Program-made: the position numbers and the translations under genes | Shown: piece by piece, positions 1 through 6,966 of the stretch | Position numbering within the stretch: the first letter of the stretch is position 1 | How the letters are laid out: the number at the start of each line of letters is the position of its first letter | The notes under the pieces: model-generated | What the model saw: only the letters and a program-made list of their open reading frames with translations | Databases searched by the model: none | What the model was told of the DNA's origin: nothing | DNA from: a virus | Length of the DNA: 64,000 nucleotides | Reading direction: 5' to 3' (one strand) | Virus record (IMG/VR): IMGVR_UViG_3300010430_000020 | Coordinates: 1-64,000 of that record

Positions 1-58
1 CGACCTGATCCCGGACCTGAACCCAGACCTGACTCCTGACCTGATTCGCGACTACCAT
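1..58 (-). CDS. Array mini-ORF h, N-terminal part (cut by window edge)
   Basis: Starts at 58 in the ATGGTAG junction shared with the stop of the preceding unit. The visible 19 codons begin MVVANQV and continue with QV-type repeats like those of the units at 228-792. The rest lies outside the window. Function unknown. Confidence 0.5.
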   Translation of the reverse strand, partial: MVVANQVRSQVWVQVRDQV

Positions 59-234
59 TTGTAATATCTCATACAGGTTAAGTTCAGATTCCGAAAATCA
101 TTTTCTCGTTGCCGCCGCCAAATCACCACTTGAACATTTTGCTCAACAGCGAAATCTGGATTGATCAGGCGGCCCACATCTTTAAGCCAAAGATCGTTTC
201 GAATACTATTAAGTATATGATACAAATTCACCAT
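52..234 (-). CDS. Array mini-ORF g, 60 aa
   Basis: Sixty residues beginning MVNLYHIL and ending RYYKW, overlapping its neighbours by 7 bases at both ends. It lacks the QV repeats. Its N-terminus ([10 protein letters not shown]) resembles that of the first unit (MINLYKI) and, more loosely, the second (NLMYHFAHTLR), which suggests an ancestral non-repetitive form of the family. Start preceded by AGGTACTACAA. No known domain recognised. Confidence 0.55.
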   Translation of the reverse strand: MVNLYHILNSIRNDLWLKDVGRLINPDFAVEQNVQVVIWRRQRENDFRNLNLTCMRYYKW

Positions 235-416
235 TTGTAGTACCTTAACACGGTATCCTGGATTTGATCAATGAATCGATCCCCTAGCAGATCATCGTCA
301 ACTCGATCCCAAGTTTGACCCTTGACTTGAGATCGGACTCGAATACCGACTTGAGATCGGAGTTGAACACCGGCTCGAATACCGACTTGATCAAAGACTT
401 CCCCAAAATTCACCAT
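228..416 (-). CDS. Array mini-ORF f, 62 aa, QV repeats
   Basis: Starts [11 protein letters not shown] at 416, inside a longer open frame, and ends RYYKW. The middle has repeated RSQV-type tetrapeptides; the C-terminal third is non-repetitive and acidic ([12 protein letters not shown]). The start is chosen because it lies in the conserved junction behind an AGGTACTATCA element. Function unknown. Confidence 0.5.
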   Translation of the reverse strand: MVNFGEVFDQVGIRAGVQLRSQVGIRVRSQVKGQTWDRVDDDLLGDRFIDQIQDTVLRYYKW

Positions 417-595
417 TGATAGTACCTGTTCTGACCATTCTCGACCTGATCCCTGATCTGATGCCAGACCCAAACCCCGACTTGACTCCTGACCTGAACC
501 CAGACCTGACTCCTGATCCGAAAACAGACCTGACTCCTGACCTGAACCCAGACCTGACCCCTAACCTGATCCTCGACTTGGTGAAAATCTACCAT
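410..595 (-). CDS. Array mini-ORF e, 61 aa, QV repeats
   Basis: Begins [11 protein letters not shown] and ends RYYQW. Almost the whole body is built of alternating RSQV, WVQV and similar units from a degenerate 9 to 12-base repeat. The opposite strand is also open here because the repeat lacks stops in several frames; that is a by-product. Closest relative in the array is the unit at 589-792, which shares the MVDFxQVEDQV start. Confidence 0.5.
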   Translation of the reverse strand: MVDFHQVEDQVRGQVWVQVRSQVCFRIRSQVWVQVRSQVGVWVWHQIRDQVENGQNRYYQW

Positions 596-792
596 TCGTA
601 ATACCTACTCTGAGTATCCGCGACCCGATCCCTGACCTGATCCCTGAATTGATTCCAGACCTGATCCCTGACCTGATCCTTGAACTGAAGCATGTTCCAG
701 ACCTGACTCCTGACCAGATTCCAGACCTGATCCCTGACCTGAATCCTGACCTGATGCTCGACCTGATCCTCGACTTGGCGAAAATCTACCAT
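589..792 (-). CDS. Array mini-ORF d, 67 aa, QV repeats
   Basis: Begins [11 protein letters not shown] at 792 in the junction and ends RYYEW. Repeats of the RDQVWN type fill the middle, giving a strongly periodic, probably amphipathic chain. A longer open frame reaches back to 861, but the junction start has the conserved ribosome site. Function unknown. Confidence 0.5.
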   Translation of the reverse strand: MVDFRQVEDQVEHQVRIQVRDQVWNLVRSQVWNMLQFKDQVRDQVWNQFRDQVRDRVADTQSRYYEW

Positions 793-1007
793 TTGTAGTA
801 CCTCGCCACTGACCTGCAGGTACCGACACAGGCGGTCGCTGAGCGTGCGAGTTTCAGCCAATCGGAACGATCTAAATTATTCACAATCCATTTCTGCATT
901 TTGTTTCGTATTTGTTTGAATAGAAACAGTGCATGGTCCGCCATCCAATACGATCCATAACATAAATACCGCCGAAAAATAGGGGGTTTATATTTTTTCA
1001 TCACCAT
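786..1007 (-). CDS. Array mini-ORF c, 73 aa
   Basis: Begins MVMKKYKPP and ends VARYYKW. It is the longest unit, basic, with no QV repeats and two cysteines near the C-terminus (ACVGTC). Start and stop both lie in conserved junctions. No domain recognised. Confidence 0.5.
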   Translation of the reverse strand: MVMKKYKPPIFRRYLCYGSYWMADHALFLFKQIRNKMQKWIVNNLDRSDWLKLARSATACVGTCRSVARYYKW

Positions 1008-1165
1008 TTGTAATACCTTAACTCGGTATTCAACTGTCGCGCTTGGAGGACGACACTATTTAATCCTGTCTCAATTTCAAGCTTTACATCTAGAGTTCGT
1101 CCTAATACTTCCTCACTACGTAAAGTATGAGCAAAATGATACATGAGATTACCCAATTTCACCAT
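1001..1165 (-). CDS. Array mini-ORF b, 54 aa
   Basis: ATG at 1165, ends LRYYKW. It begins MVKLGNLMYHF and contains a predicted helix rich in L, E and V. The segment NLMYHFAHTLRSE can be aligned with [12 protein letters not shown] of the unit at 52-234, so the non-repetitive units appear homologous. The 7-base overlap at both ends suggests translational coupling. Confidence 0.5.
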   Translation of the reverse strand: MVKLGNLMYHFAHTLRSEEVLGRTLDVKLEIETGLNSVVLQARQLNTELRYYKW

Positions 1166-1296
1166 TTGTAGTACCTGTTCAAATTATGCCATGTGTAAGT
1201 CTTAGCATCAATGCTCGGAGCTTGATCTGTTATTTGCCAGACGCAACTCACGATTTGACCTATCAAATGAAACCTAATTTTGTACAGATTTATCAT
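1159..1296 (-). CDS. Array mini-ORF a, 45 aa, first of the array
   Basis: ATG at 1296, two bases after the sulfotransferase-like stop at 1298, so the array is probably co-transcribed with that gene. Begins MINLYKI, like the unit at 52-234, and ends NRYYKW followed by TGA in the first ATGGTGA junction. It is the only unit whose own start is not in a junction, which marks it as the head of the array. Confidence 0.5.
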   Translation of the reverse strand: MINLYKIRFHLIGQIVSCVWQITDQAPSIDAKTYTWHNLNRYYKW

Positions 1297-1297
1297 A

Positions 1298-1855
1298 TCA
1301 AAATTTTACCGTTGAGGGCCTGAACCATTCTTTAGGCAACGGAGCGCCGACGATCTCTTCCAGCGCCTGGATATCGATGGTCTTACCGAATTTCCATACC
1401 GGCCAACCATACAGGATATGCAAATCTCTTATACGCTCCTGTCCCCTCCTGGCAAGCTCGAATGCATCACCACGCCCGAACCTATTAGCTATGGACTTGC
1501 CGTTAGCAACATGGTCTCGGGAGACCAGAAGGGGCTCCACCTCAGCTGTAACTAGCGTCTCGGGCTCCCAGAGCAGGTGCCACGCGATTTTAACAACGCA
1601 GCGGTCATACCCCTTGGCAGATGCTTCTACCCTGTACTCATCGAAATATGAGCGTCTGAGGGCCAATTCATCATCAGTTGGTCGCTCGGTCGGTTCATGC
1701 CAAAGAGACGACTTGTATAAACAAGCCGCCTTCTGATCTTCAAAAAACCTATCGTCGTTTTTTCTATTGTAGAATCCGTTCTTAGTCAGTATACCCGCAG
1801 TAGCAGATGTGCCGCCGCCGGGCATACCTAGAACGAATGTTAGGCGGGCAGTCAT
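1298..1855 (-). CDS. Sulfotransferase-like P-loop protein
   Basis: 185 residues. The N-terminus VLGMPGGGTSATAG (residues about 8-21) is the P-loop-like 5'-phosphosulfate binding loop of sulfotransferases (GxxxxGTS type) and follows a hydrophobic first strand. A central VEPLLVSRDH could be the strand carrying the 3'-phosphate-binding Arg/Ser; this is family knowledge, not verified. Starts one base after the upstream stop and is followed at once by the mini-ORF array. If active it could sulfate a host or virion glycan. Alternative: another P-loop kinase-like enzyme. Confidence 0.5.
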   Translation of the reverse strand: MTARLTFVLGMPGGGTSATAGILTKNGFYNRKNDDRFFEDQKAACLYKSSLWHEPTERPTDDELALRRSYFDEYRVEASAKGYDRCVVKIAWHLLWEPETLVTAEVEPLLVSRDHVANGKSIANRFGRGDAFELARRGQERIRDLHILYGWPVWKFGKTIDIQALEEIVGAPLPKEWFRPSTVKF

Positions 1856-1856
1856 G

Positions 1857-2264
1857 CTAGTCCAGCATATTCAGCAAACCTAAATCCAGAGCTTCTACTG
1901 GATAGGCATTTATAGTATCTGTCCACTTCTTAAATTCCTCCGGCGATGATACCTTAACAACCTCATAATTAAGATTCTTACAATACGCTATCATCTTAAA
2001 CCCGAGTCGCGTCGTACCGCGAAATGGATCATCCAGTGTATTTAGATAAGCCTTGGCATTCACTGCCAGATAATGGACGATTGTATCGTACCCATCCGGA
2101 ACATCCTCGGACTTGAAATCGGATACATTGATATTTGCTGAAATCCAATCGACCATTTCATTCGTGCGATGGCGCATATCTTCATAGTCTTCGCAACGAA
2201 GAGCATTTATACAATCTTGGATTACATCCGATAAGAAATCCTGCAGTTCAACTCTATTTTCCAT
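1857..2264 (-). CDS. Hypothetical protein, 135 aa
   Basis: Unrecognised. The open frame extends to 2345, but the ATG at 2264 has a good ribosome site (GGAGCGAGAA) and avoids running through the terminator at 2278-2308. Acidic, mostly helical, no membrane segment. Its stop is one base from the next start, so it forms an operon with the sulfotransferase-like gene. Confidence 0.7.
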   Translation of the reverse strand: MENRVELQDFLSDVIQDCINALRCEDYEDMRHRTNEMVDWISANINVSDFKSEDVPDGYDTIVHYLAVNAKAYLNTLDDPFRGTTRLGFKMIAYCKNLNYEVVKVSSPEEFKKWTDTINAYPVEALDLGLLNMLD

Positions 2265-2277
2265 TTCTCGCTCCAAA

Positions 2278-2308
2278 GAAAAAAAGGGGGAGGATTTTAC
2301 CCCTCCCC
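2278..2308 (-). terminator. Rho-independent terminator
   Basis: On the minus strand GGGGAGG pairs with CCTCCCC across an 8-base loop and is followed by a run of seven or more T. It lies 50 bases past the stop of the DUF932-like gene. Confidence 0.8.
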
Positions 2309-2360
2309 AGTTTGAGGAGACACAACAGAGGCACTTTATAGTCATACCCAGGACTATCGG

Positions 2361-3284
2361 TTACGCCGCTTCGGCGAATTCCAGGGCCTTTATCAGGGCC
2401 AGTTGTTTACGTTTATCGCCAGCACCGTACCATGCTGCTTCCTGGCGATTTTTATCAGTACTATGAACATGGTCCACGGCATAGGTCACTGCATTAAATG
2501 CCTGCCACCATGTTCCCTCACCAAATTCGGCTCCTGGCTGGTCATGAACGTGTTCCAGTACCTGCTGTGCCGGACGGGAGAGTTTATCCTCCGAAGGCTT
2601 CTGGTCTTCTCTGTGCTGCTTCGGAAACACCTGCTCCACAAAGGTTTTGATCTCCTGCGGACTCGCACGTTTGGTTGCCAAGAACTGCGCACGCTCCTTG
2701 AAGCCCGACAGATGGTCTTTAGCAATCCCGAGAGTTTCAGAGACCAGCTCTGGATCGAATACAGTCTTGTGATCGATCTTTACGAGATTCTGAACTTTCT
2801 CTCCGAGACCATACAGGAAAGTATTAAGGCAGCTCCAGCGCATGGCAGTCACGCGGATATCAGTGGCGCGGCCATACTGGTGGAAATTAGTGAAGAGCAG
2901 ATTGCCCTCAATTGTATCACCATCGAACAATTCGAACCGATCATTAATCGTAGCCATTACCCAGATGATCCGACCATCCTTGAAGTGACCTACCGAGTGC
3001 GGTTTAACATGCGGTTTCCAGGATTCGATAAAATCAAACTGGTCGCTCACTTTGAATGGATTCCAATCACTGCTACCGCGATTCTTCACGATATCTAGGT
3101 CTTCATGATTATCATCACGCTCCACCGAGAAAGCAGGGACTTCAACATATTGATCGCCAATTTTCTTATACAGAGGCTGTTTCTGTACATCCCAGTCGAG
3201 ACCGGCCTTGGTCCGCATTTCAGCGATTGACATTTCTGGTGAAACATCCGTACCCAAACCTTGATAAACAGTCTTACCAAACAT
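2361..3284 (-). CDS. DUF932-family phage/plasmid-like protein
   Basis: 307 residues from the ATG at 3284, which overlaps the previous stop as TAATG and has AAGGA nine bases before it; an earlier ATG at 3293 sits too close to that site. The sequence matches the DUF932 (phage/plasmid-like TIGR03299) pattern: an early WNPFKVSDQFDFIES block, a central TNFHQYGRATDIRVTAMR strand region and a C-terminal GTWWQAFNAVTYAVDH block. The biochemical role of the family is unknown. Part of the early accessory operon running from the promoter near 4350. Confidence 0.8.
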   Translation of the reverse strand: MFGKTVYQGLGTDVSPEMSIAEMRTKAGLDWDVQKQPLYKKIGDQYVEVPAFSVERDDNHEDLDIVKNRGSSDWNPFKVSDQFDFIESWKPHVKPHSVGHFKDGRIIWVMATINDRFELFDGDTIEGNLLFTNFHQYGRATDIRVTAMRWSCLNTFLYGLGEKVQNLVKIDHKTVFDPELVSETLGIAKDHLSGFKERAQFLATKRASPQEIKTFVEQVFPKQHREDQKPSEDKLSRPAQQVLEHVHDQPGAEFGEGTWWQAFNAVTYAVDHVHSTDKNRQEAAWYGAGDKRKQLALIKALEFAEAA

Positions 3285-3565
3285 TATACACATTCCTTCT
3301 GTCTGTGGAGGACCAGGGCGGACTCTTCCGCATATCTCCTGATCGATTCAACTTCCTTAACCTGATCTACCCATAGCTGGCGATCAAGCACAAAATAATT
3401 CTCTGGGGCGGTCTGATAATCACGACCGTGCGGGGATGCCTCATACAATTTGTCGATCAGATTTTTGGCAGCGTGCGCGATAATCAACTGCTGGTGGATC
3501 AAATTATCTGCATCCGACCCATTCAGGTTGATCCGACGCTGGGTGTGCCTGCTATTATAATCCAT
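3284..3565 (-). CDS. Hypothetical protein, 93 aa
   Basis: Start overlaps the upstream stop (TGATG) and its stop overlaps the next start (TAATG), so it is translated as part of a coupled trio with the DUF2786-like and DUF932-like genes. Charged, helical, with HAAKNLIDKLYEASPHGRDY near the middle. No domain recognised. Confidence 0.75.
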   Translation of the reverse strand: MDYNSRHTQRRINLNGSDADNLIHQQLIIAHAAKNLIDKLYEASPHGRDYQTAPENYFVLDRQLWVDQVKEVESIRRYAEESALVLHRQKECV

Positions 3566-4317
3566 CAGTGGCCTCCGATCTGCAGCGCATCACCAGAAGT
3601 GACAGGACGCCCTAGATTAACATTATCACCAGCATTCTGACCCGAACGATATGACGAACCGTGAATATTTTTGTTGGTCGTGGGTCGCGATGAAAGTTTC
3701 ATTCCGAGTTCTTTGTATTTCTGTTCGAGTACCGCATTACGTACCACGGTCAGAGCAGTACCGGTCTTGACCAGCGAGACATCATTGACCTGGACATCAC
3801 GAGCCCGCTTCAGCTCACGGAGTCTGGATGATACGCGGTGGGCCATGCCCAACATGAACGATGTTCTCAAAGTCTTACCATGCACGCGATAACCATTATC
3901 GGCGGCTTCTTTCTTGAGCTTGGGCTCTACCGCACGATATTCAGTTTCCATCGCATTGCGGATCATTTCGGTCAGGTACCATGCAAATTCCGTGTTCTGA
4001 TCCGTACCGAAGTAGACCAAATCAAAACCTGAGTACCATGCCTTGGAATCGCAAAATGCGGCGATGCTCTGGATGCAATTTTCTGATGGGTGATATGCCC
4101 GACGCTTATAAGAGCCACCTGCGAAGCGCTTGCCGCGCTTGCCATAATTCTCTTCGGGGTCTTTGAGGTCGATGCTGGAAAGATCGTACTCTAGCATCAA
4201 TGCATCGGCTTTTTCTGCAGCGAACAAAGCTTCATGCTCAGTAGCACCATTGTCGATGGTGACGTTAAGCAGGGCACGAATCTTCGTCGCGATTTTTTCG
4301 CGTTCTGGATTAGTCAT
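3565..4317 (-). CDS. DUF2786-domain protein
   Basis: 250 residues. Residues about 4-55 match DUF2786: KIATKIRALLNVTIDNGATEHEA followed by AAEKADALMLEYDL. The rest, rich in Arg and Lys with a YFGTDQNTEFAWYLTEMIRNAM segment, resembles the C-terminal region that usually accompanies DUF2786 in phages. Function of the family is unknown. First gene after the promoter at 4350-4379; leader ends GAGGAGTGAGACCC before the ATG. Confidence 0.75.
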   Translation of the reverse strand: MTNPEREKIATKIRALLNVTIDNGATEHEALFAAEKADALMLEYDLSSIDLKDPEENYGKRGKRFAGGSYKRRAYHPSENCIQSIAAFCDSKAWYSGFDLVYFGTDQNTEFAWYLTEMIRNAMETEYRAVEPKLKKEAADNGYRVHGKTLRTSFMLGMAHRVSSRLRELKRARDVQVNDVSLVKTGTALTVVRNAVLEQKYKELGMKLSSRPTTNKNIHGSSYRSGQNAGDNVNLGRPVTSGDALQIGGH

Positions 4318-4349
4318 TGGGTCTCACTCCTCGTCTCAGTTGATGGTCT

Positions 4350-4397
4350 CTTATACCATCATTCGTTCGTTTCCGTCAACAAGTTTCTTCACGCGAC
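4350..4397 (-). promoter_or_regulatory. Early sigma70-type promoter with shared upstream box
   Basis: Minus strand: TTGACG (-35, 4374-4379), 18 bases, TATAAG (-10, 4350-4355). The -35 is embedded in the box GTCGCGTGAAGAAACTT, which recurs at 6247-6268, 6837-6858 and, on the plus strand, 43029-43045. It precedes the DUF2786-DUF932 operon. Confidence 0.8.
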
Positions 4398-4405
4398 CTG
4401 GAGGA

Positions 4406-4645
4406 TTATGCATACTCACCATTGTATCCCCAGCGCTCACGCGCTTCATCCAACCAGGATGATGTTTCTTCAATCTCGATCCAGCGCAGCTCTTCGCGGC
4501 GCGACAATTCTTTGGTGGCTGCCTCACGGCGGGAGCGGGCAATACCACGGAGGTTTGCGTTACAGACCGGCCTTTCGATGATTTCATCGCTCTGGCGGAT
4601 GATGCTGTGCAGCTCATCGTTTGTTTTGTTGGTAAGGTCGGTCAT
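4406..4645 (-). CDS. Hypothetical protein, 79 aa
   Basis: Start at 4645 has AAGAGGAG seven bases upstream; the open frame reaches 4678 but that would include the -10 element. Highly charged, helical, with RSRREAATKELSRREELRW in the middle. Own promoter at 4674-4701. Function unknown. Confidence 0.7.
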   Translation of the reverse strand: MTDLTNKTNDELHSIIRQSDEIIERPVCNANLRGIARSRREAATKELSRREELRWIEIEETSSWLDEARERWGYNGEYA

Positions 4646-4673
4646 TTTTTCACTCCTCTTGTTTGATGAGCTA

Positions 4674-4701
4674 ATCATAGCAGATCATGCGATCAAGTCA
4701 A
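4674..4701 (-). promoter_or_regulatory. Sigma70-type early promoter
   Basis: Minus strand TTGACT (4696-4701), 16 bases, TATGAT (4674-4679). The sequence before the -35 (GAAGAAATTTC) resembles the GAAGAAACTTG part of the shared early box but lacks its GTCGCGT half. Confidence 0.65.
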
Positions 4702-4712
4702 GAAATTTCTTC

Positions 4713-5174
4713 TTAGACTTTAGTCTCAATCAAGATTGTGCGGTCAGGTGAAGCTTTCAGCATACCCTCCACACCCTCAAAATACTGTTGAGTGGTCTCG
4801 GCAACGCACTTTATACATTCTGAGGTACCTGCATGTGTCATGGGATAGATGATAGCCGGTAGGCCAATATGCTCCAGGGCCGATTTGGCTTCAGCGTAGC
4901 TGGTACAAATTCGTGATTCTTTCTTACGTGGTGTCTCGGTCGCCTTGCGAGAGGACCGCTCCTGATCGGCATGTGCCTCTGCCAACCTCAGTTCCTGCAT
5001 AGCAATATCCAGGTGCCGCCATGCATTGACAAAATGGTGCTTGGCAAACGTCGTATCATCAAAGTCCAGGTAATCTTTATCTGGGAAGACAAGACCTGCG
5101 ATAATATCATCGATCAGCAGACAGGCTTGCCCGATGCTCACGATCTCCTCAATCTTGTAAATTGGTTCGCTCAT
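4713..5174 (-). CDS. Unknown protein with C-terminal CarB/ATP-grasp-like segment
   Basis: 153 residues. The N-terminal half is unrecognised and helical. The last 65 residues resemble part of the first ATP-grasp domain of carbamoyl-phosphate synthase large subunit: an EAKSALEHIGLPAIIYP block like CarB EAL..G(L/F)PxIIRP, then a stretch ending SPDRTILIE like CarB SPTxxxLIEES. The glycine-rich loop of CarB is degraded here and the protein stops after LIETKV, so ATP-grasp catalysis is unlikely. It may be a remnant recruited for binding, or chance resemblance. Confidence 0.6.
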   Translation of the reverse strand: MSEPIYKIEEIVSIGQACLLIDDIIAGLVFPDKDYLDFDDTTFAKHHFVNAWRHLDIAMQELRLAEAHADQERSSRKATETPRKKESRICTSYAEAKSALEHIGLPAIIYPMTHAGTSECIKCVAETTQQYFEGVEGMLKASPDRTILIETKV

Positions 5175-5413
5175 ACCTTACCCCAAAAATCTTTACCCTG
5201 ATCAACCTTCTTGCTTAATGCCTCACACAGAAGCAATGCCTCACACAGCTCACCCTCATACAAAAACGCACACACATCATCCAGGTTTTCCTCATAATGA
5301 GTATATTCCTTCCCGGACTTCGGTAATTGTGATCGCAGTTCCTCCGCCAACCGAATCAGTTGGCGGTGATGATGTTCTATGCTCGATACAAAACTATCTA
5401 ATGATGTGATCAT
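5171..5413 (-). CDS. Hypothetical protein, 80 aa
   Basis: Overlaps the next gene start by 4 bases (ATGA). Acidic with a predicted helical hairpin (HHHRQLIRLAEELRSQL then DVCAFLYEGELCEALLLCEAL). No membrane segment and no domain recognised. Confidence 0.65.
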   Translation of the reverse strand: MITSLDSFVSSIEHHHRQLIRLAEELRSQLPKSGKEYTHYEENLDDVCAFLYEGELCEALLLCEALSKKVDQGKDFWGKV

Positions 5414-5422
5414 ATTTTATCC

Positions 5423-6190
5423 TTACACAACATTAATGCGGTTAACGATGGTCTCTTTGGTACCTTCCCAGTCGCCCAGCTTTTTGATGGTCATTTTGAC
5501 CTTGGCGGTCTCACCCTGCTTTACCGGGCACTTACCAAAAGTTTTTACAACATGGCCATCAGCGGTGCGCAGGATCGAGATCAGTCCGAACCCAAATGCA
5601 GACTCGAATTCAAACTGACGCAACTTAGTCACTTCAGCGATAACGCGATCACCAGGGCTACCCAGCCACTCATTGACTAGTGGTGCGCTGGCCTCACGGA
5701 TGATGCCACGTACCAGATTAATCTGGCGGGGGCTAATCTTACCGAAGAACAGTGCGTTCTTGATAATGTCGCGAACGATCTTGTGGATGTGACGGTGCGG
5801 GATTGCTTCTGTGATCAGAGCCAGACCCTCATCACCAAAGTTCTCGCGGCGCTCCGCACGGACGCGCTGACGCCATTCGCGGCGGCCAGCTTCCATTGCT
5901 GCCTTACGCTTGGCATTCTCTTCACGGCGCTTTACAGCTGCCTTAGCGCGGCGCTGCTCGGCCTGACGATCCTTGACGATCTTGGTAACATCGCTGATCA
6001 GCTCGGTATCACCAGTTTTGTTGACGCAATCAGAGCCGACTATGAAACGTGTACCGAATGTATCTTCGATAACGAAGTTCCAGCGGATGCCGGTGCCGCA
6101 GTGGTGGCAGGCAGAACCACGGCGATCAAAACAATCAACCACGCGGAAGGGAGCCTTGCCTAGATTTGTTTCTTCGAAAGGATGTGCCAT
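5423..6190 (-). CDS. Phage protein with Cys-rich N-terminal putative zinc site
   Basis: 255 residues. The N-terminus has C-x2-C (ACHHCGTGIRW) and later GSDCV, a pattern seen in phage proteins of unknown function with a probable zinc-binding head. A strongly basic helical stretch follows (about residues 75-115, many Arg and Lys), then a C-terminal domain rich in strands. The basic helix suggests nucleic-acid binding; this is inference. First gene behind the boxed promoter at 6221-6268. Confidence 0.65.
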   Translation of the reverse strand: MAHPFEETNLGKAPFRVVDCFDRRGSACHHCGTGIRWNFVIEDTFGTRFIVGSDCVNKTGDTELISDVTKIVKDRQAEQRRAKAAVKRREENAKRKAAMEAGRREWRQRVRAERRENFGDEGLALITEAIPHRHIHKIVRDIIKNALFFGKISPRQINLVRGIIREASAPLVNEWLGSPGDRVIAEVTKLRQFEFESAFGFGLISILRTADGHVVKTFGKCPVKQGETAKVKMTIKKLGDWEGTKETIVNRINVV

Positions 6191-6220
6191 TGTGTTCTCA
6201 CCTCGCTGTTTCTGTATTTT

Positions 6221-6268
6221 GTTATATCACAAGACTTTTAAACTCACAACAAGTTTCTTCACGCGACC
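6221..6268 (-). promoter_or_regulatory. Early promoter with shared upstream box
   Basis: Minus strand TTGTGA (6244-6249), 17 bases, TATAAC (6221-6226), preceded by GTCGCGTGAAGAAACTTG. Transcribes the gene starting at 6190. Confidence 0.75.
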
Positions 6269-6280
6269 AGCTAATAAGGA

Positions 6281-6296
6281 GGGGGCCGAAGCCCCC
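6281..6296 (-). terminator. Hairpin terminator with UUCG loop
   Basis: GGGGGC-TTCG-GCCCCC on the minus strand, just after the stop at 6303. The T-tract is poor (CTCCTTATT), so termination may be partial. Same hairpin core as at 44151-44168. Confidence 0.6.
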
Positions 6297-6302
6297 CGGT
6301 TG

Positions 6303-6779
6303 TTAGGCTGCTTGTGGTTTCCAGTTGGCTAGGCGCTCTTCGAGGTACTTCTTGAACTCTTCCTCACGAGCAATGAGGCCATTGAACTTGCTGATCTCGC
6401 CCTTCAGGTGCACTTCGTAGTCGTCGCCCATCTCATGTGTTACGATCTTGTTTTCCTCTGTGCGTTCGACCCTGATCGAGATATACGTGGTCTGGTAAAC
6501 GTCAACCATTTCGCGCCCCGTATAGTCGTATCGCGTCGGGCGTTCAATGGCGGGCCGGGCTTCGAGAGCGTCCCGACCGCTACGCAGGTGCTCGATCTGA
6601 GCCGCAACGCGTGGGATCATGATCTCGATGGCGTCGCTGCCTTGCTCGTATGGAACGTGTCTAGCGCCGAAGCACGAGCCCGTTTGCCAGCCATCTCCTG
6701 GCCTCCGATAACCGTGGTGAGCAATAACGCCCTTCTTGGCTTTGATGTCGCGTCCGCAGATTTGGCAAGTTGTTGTCAT
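6303..6779 (-). CDS. Zinc-finger phage protein, 158 aa
   Basis: The N-terminus CQICGRDIKAKKGVIAHHGYRRP followed by GSCFG has Cys, Cys, His-His and Cys spaced as in a zinc finger common at the N-terminus of phage proteins of unknown role. The remainder is helical and charged (coiled-coil tendency at 130-155). Leader GAGGAGTGAGACCCC matches those of the other early-box genes. Confidence 0.65.
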   Translation of the reverse strand: MTTTCQICGRDIKAKKGVIAHHGYRRPGDGWQTGSCFGARHVPYEQGSDAIEIMIPRVAAQIEHLRSGRDALEARPAIERPTRYDYTGREMVDVYQTTYISIRVERTEENKIVTHEMGDDYEVHLKGEISKFNGLIAREEEFKKYLEERLANWKPQAA

Positions 6780-6811
6780 TGGGGTCTCACTCCTCGCTGC
6801 TGTTGGTCCTC

Positions 6812-6858
6812 ATTATAAGAGGAGCAGCGAAAAATGCAACAAGTTTCTTCACGCGACT
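6812..6858 (-). promoter_or_regulatory. Early promoter with shared upstream box
   Basis: Minus strand TTGCAT (6834-6839), 16 bases, TATAAT (6812-6817), preceded by GTCGCGTGAAGAAACTTG. Drives the zinc-finger gene starting at 6779. Confidence 0.8.
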
Positions 6859-6943
6859 AGGGAAAAGGTATGTTGAGGGTCGCTACCAGCATCATTGCCA
6901 CGAAAAGAGTCTGAAAGTATCGCTTCCAAAAATTATCGACCAT
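6857..6943 (-). CDS. Possible 28-aa membrane microprotein
   Basis: ATG at 6943 with AAGGA eight bases before it; stop overlaps the early promoter box. One hydrophobic stretch (LFVAMMLVATLNI). A late-promoter-like AATAAATA lies at 6964-6971. Too short to judge by composition. Confidence 0.35.
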   Translation of the reverse strand: MVDNFWKRYFQTLFVAMMLVATLNIPFP

Positions 6944-6966
6944 GATCTATTTCCTTATACATCTAT

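Larger units (their letters stand above)
1..1165 (-). repeat. Tandem array of overlapping mini-ORFs with a conserved 18-base junction
   Basis: A junction close to AGGTACTACAAATGGTGA on the minus strand recurs seven times, with start codons at 1165, 1007, 792, 595, 416, 234 and 58, spaced 158 to 215 bases. Each junction supplies a Shine-Dalgarno-like AGG, the ATG of the next ORF and the TGA or TAG of the previous ORF, in a 7-base overlap (ATGGTGA or ATGGTAG). It also codes for RYYKW, RYYEW or RYYQW at the end of each upstream ORF. Between junctions, four units carry low-complexity DNA coding for short QV-rich repeats. The array runs off the left edge of the window. Confidence 0.85.

Noticed and set aside
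416-601. Plus-strand ORF rich in [10 protein letters not shown] opposite the array
   Set aside because: It is the reverse reading of the QV repeats and has no ribosome site; the minus strand has the conserved junctions.
1-1165. CRISPR-like array of short repeats with spacers
   Set aside because: Repeats are about 18 bases with 130 to 200-base variable gaps, are coding in overlap, and gaps carry internal repeats; no cas gene is present.
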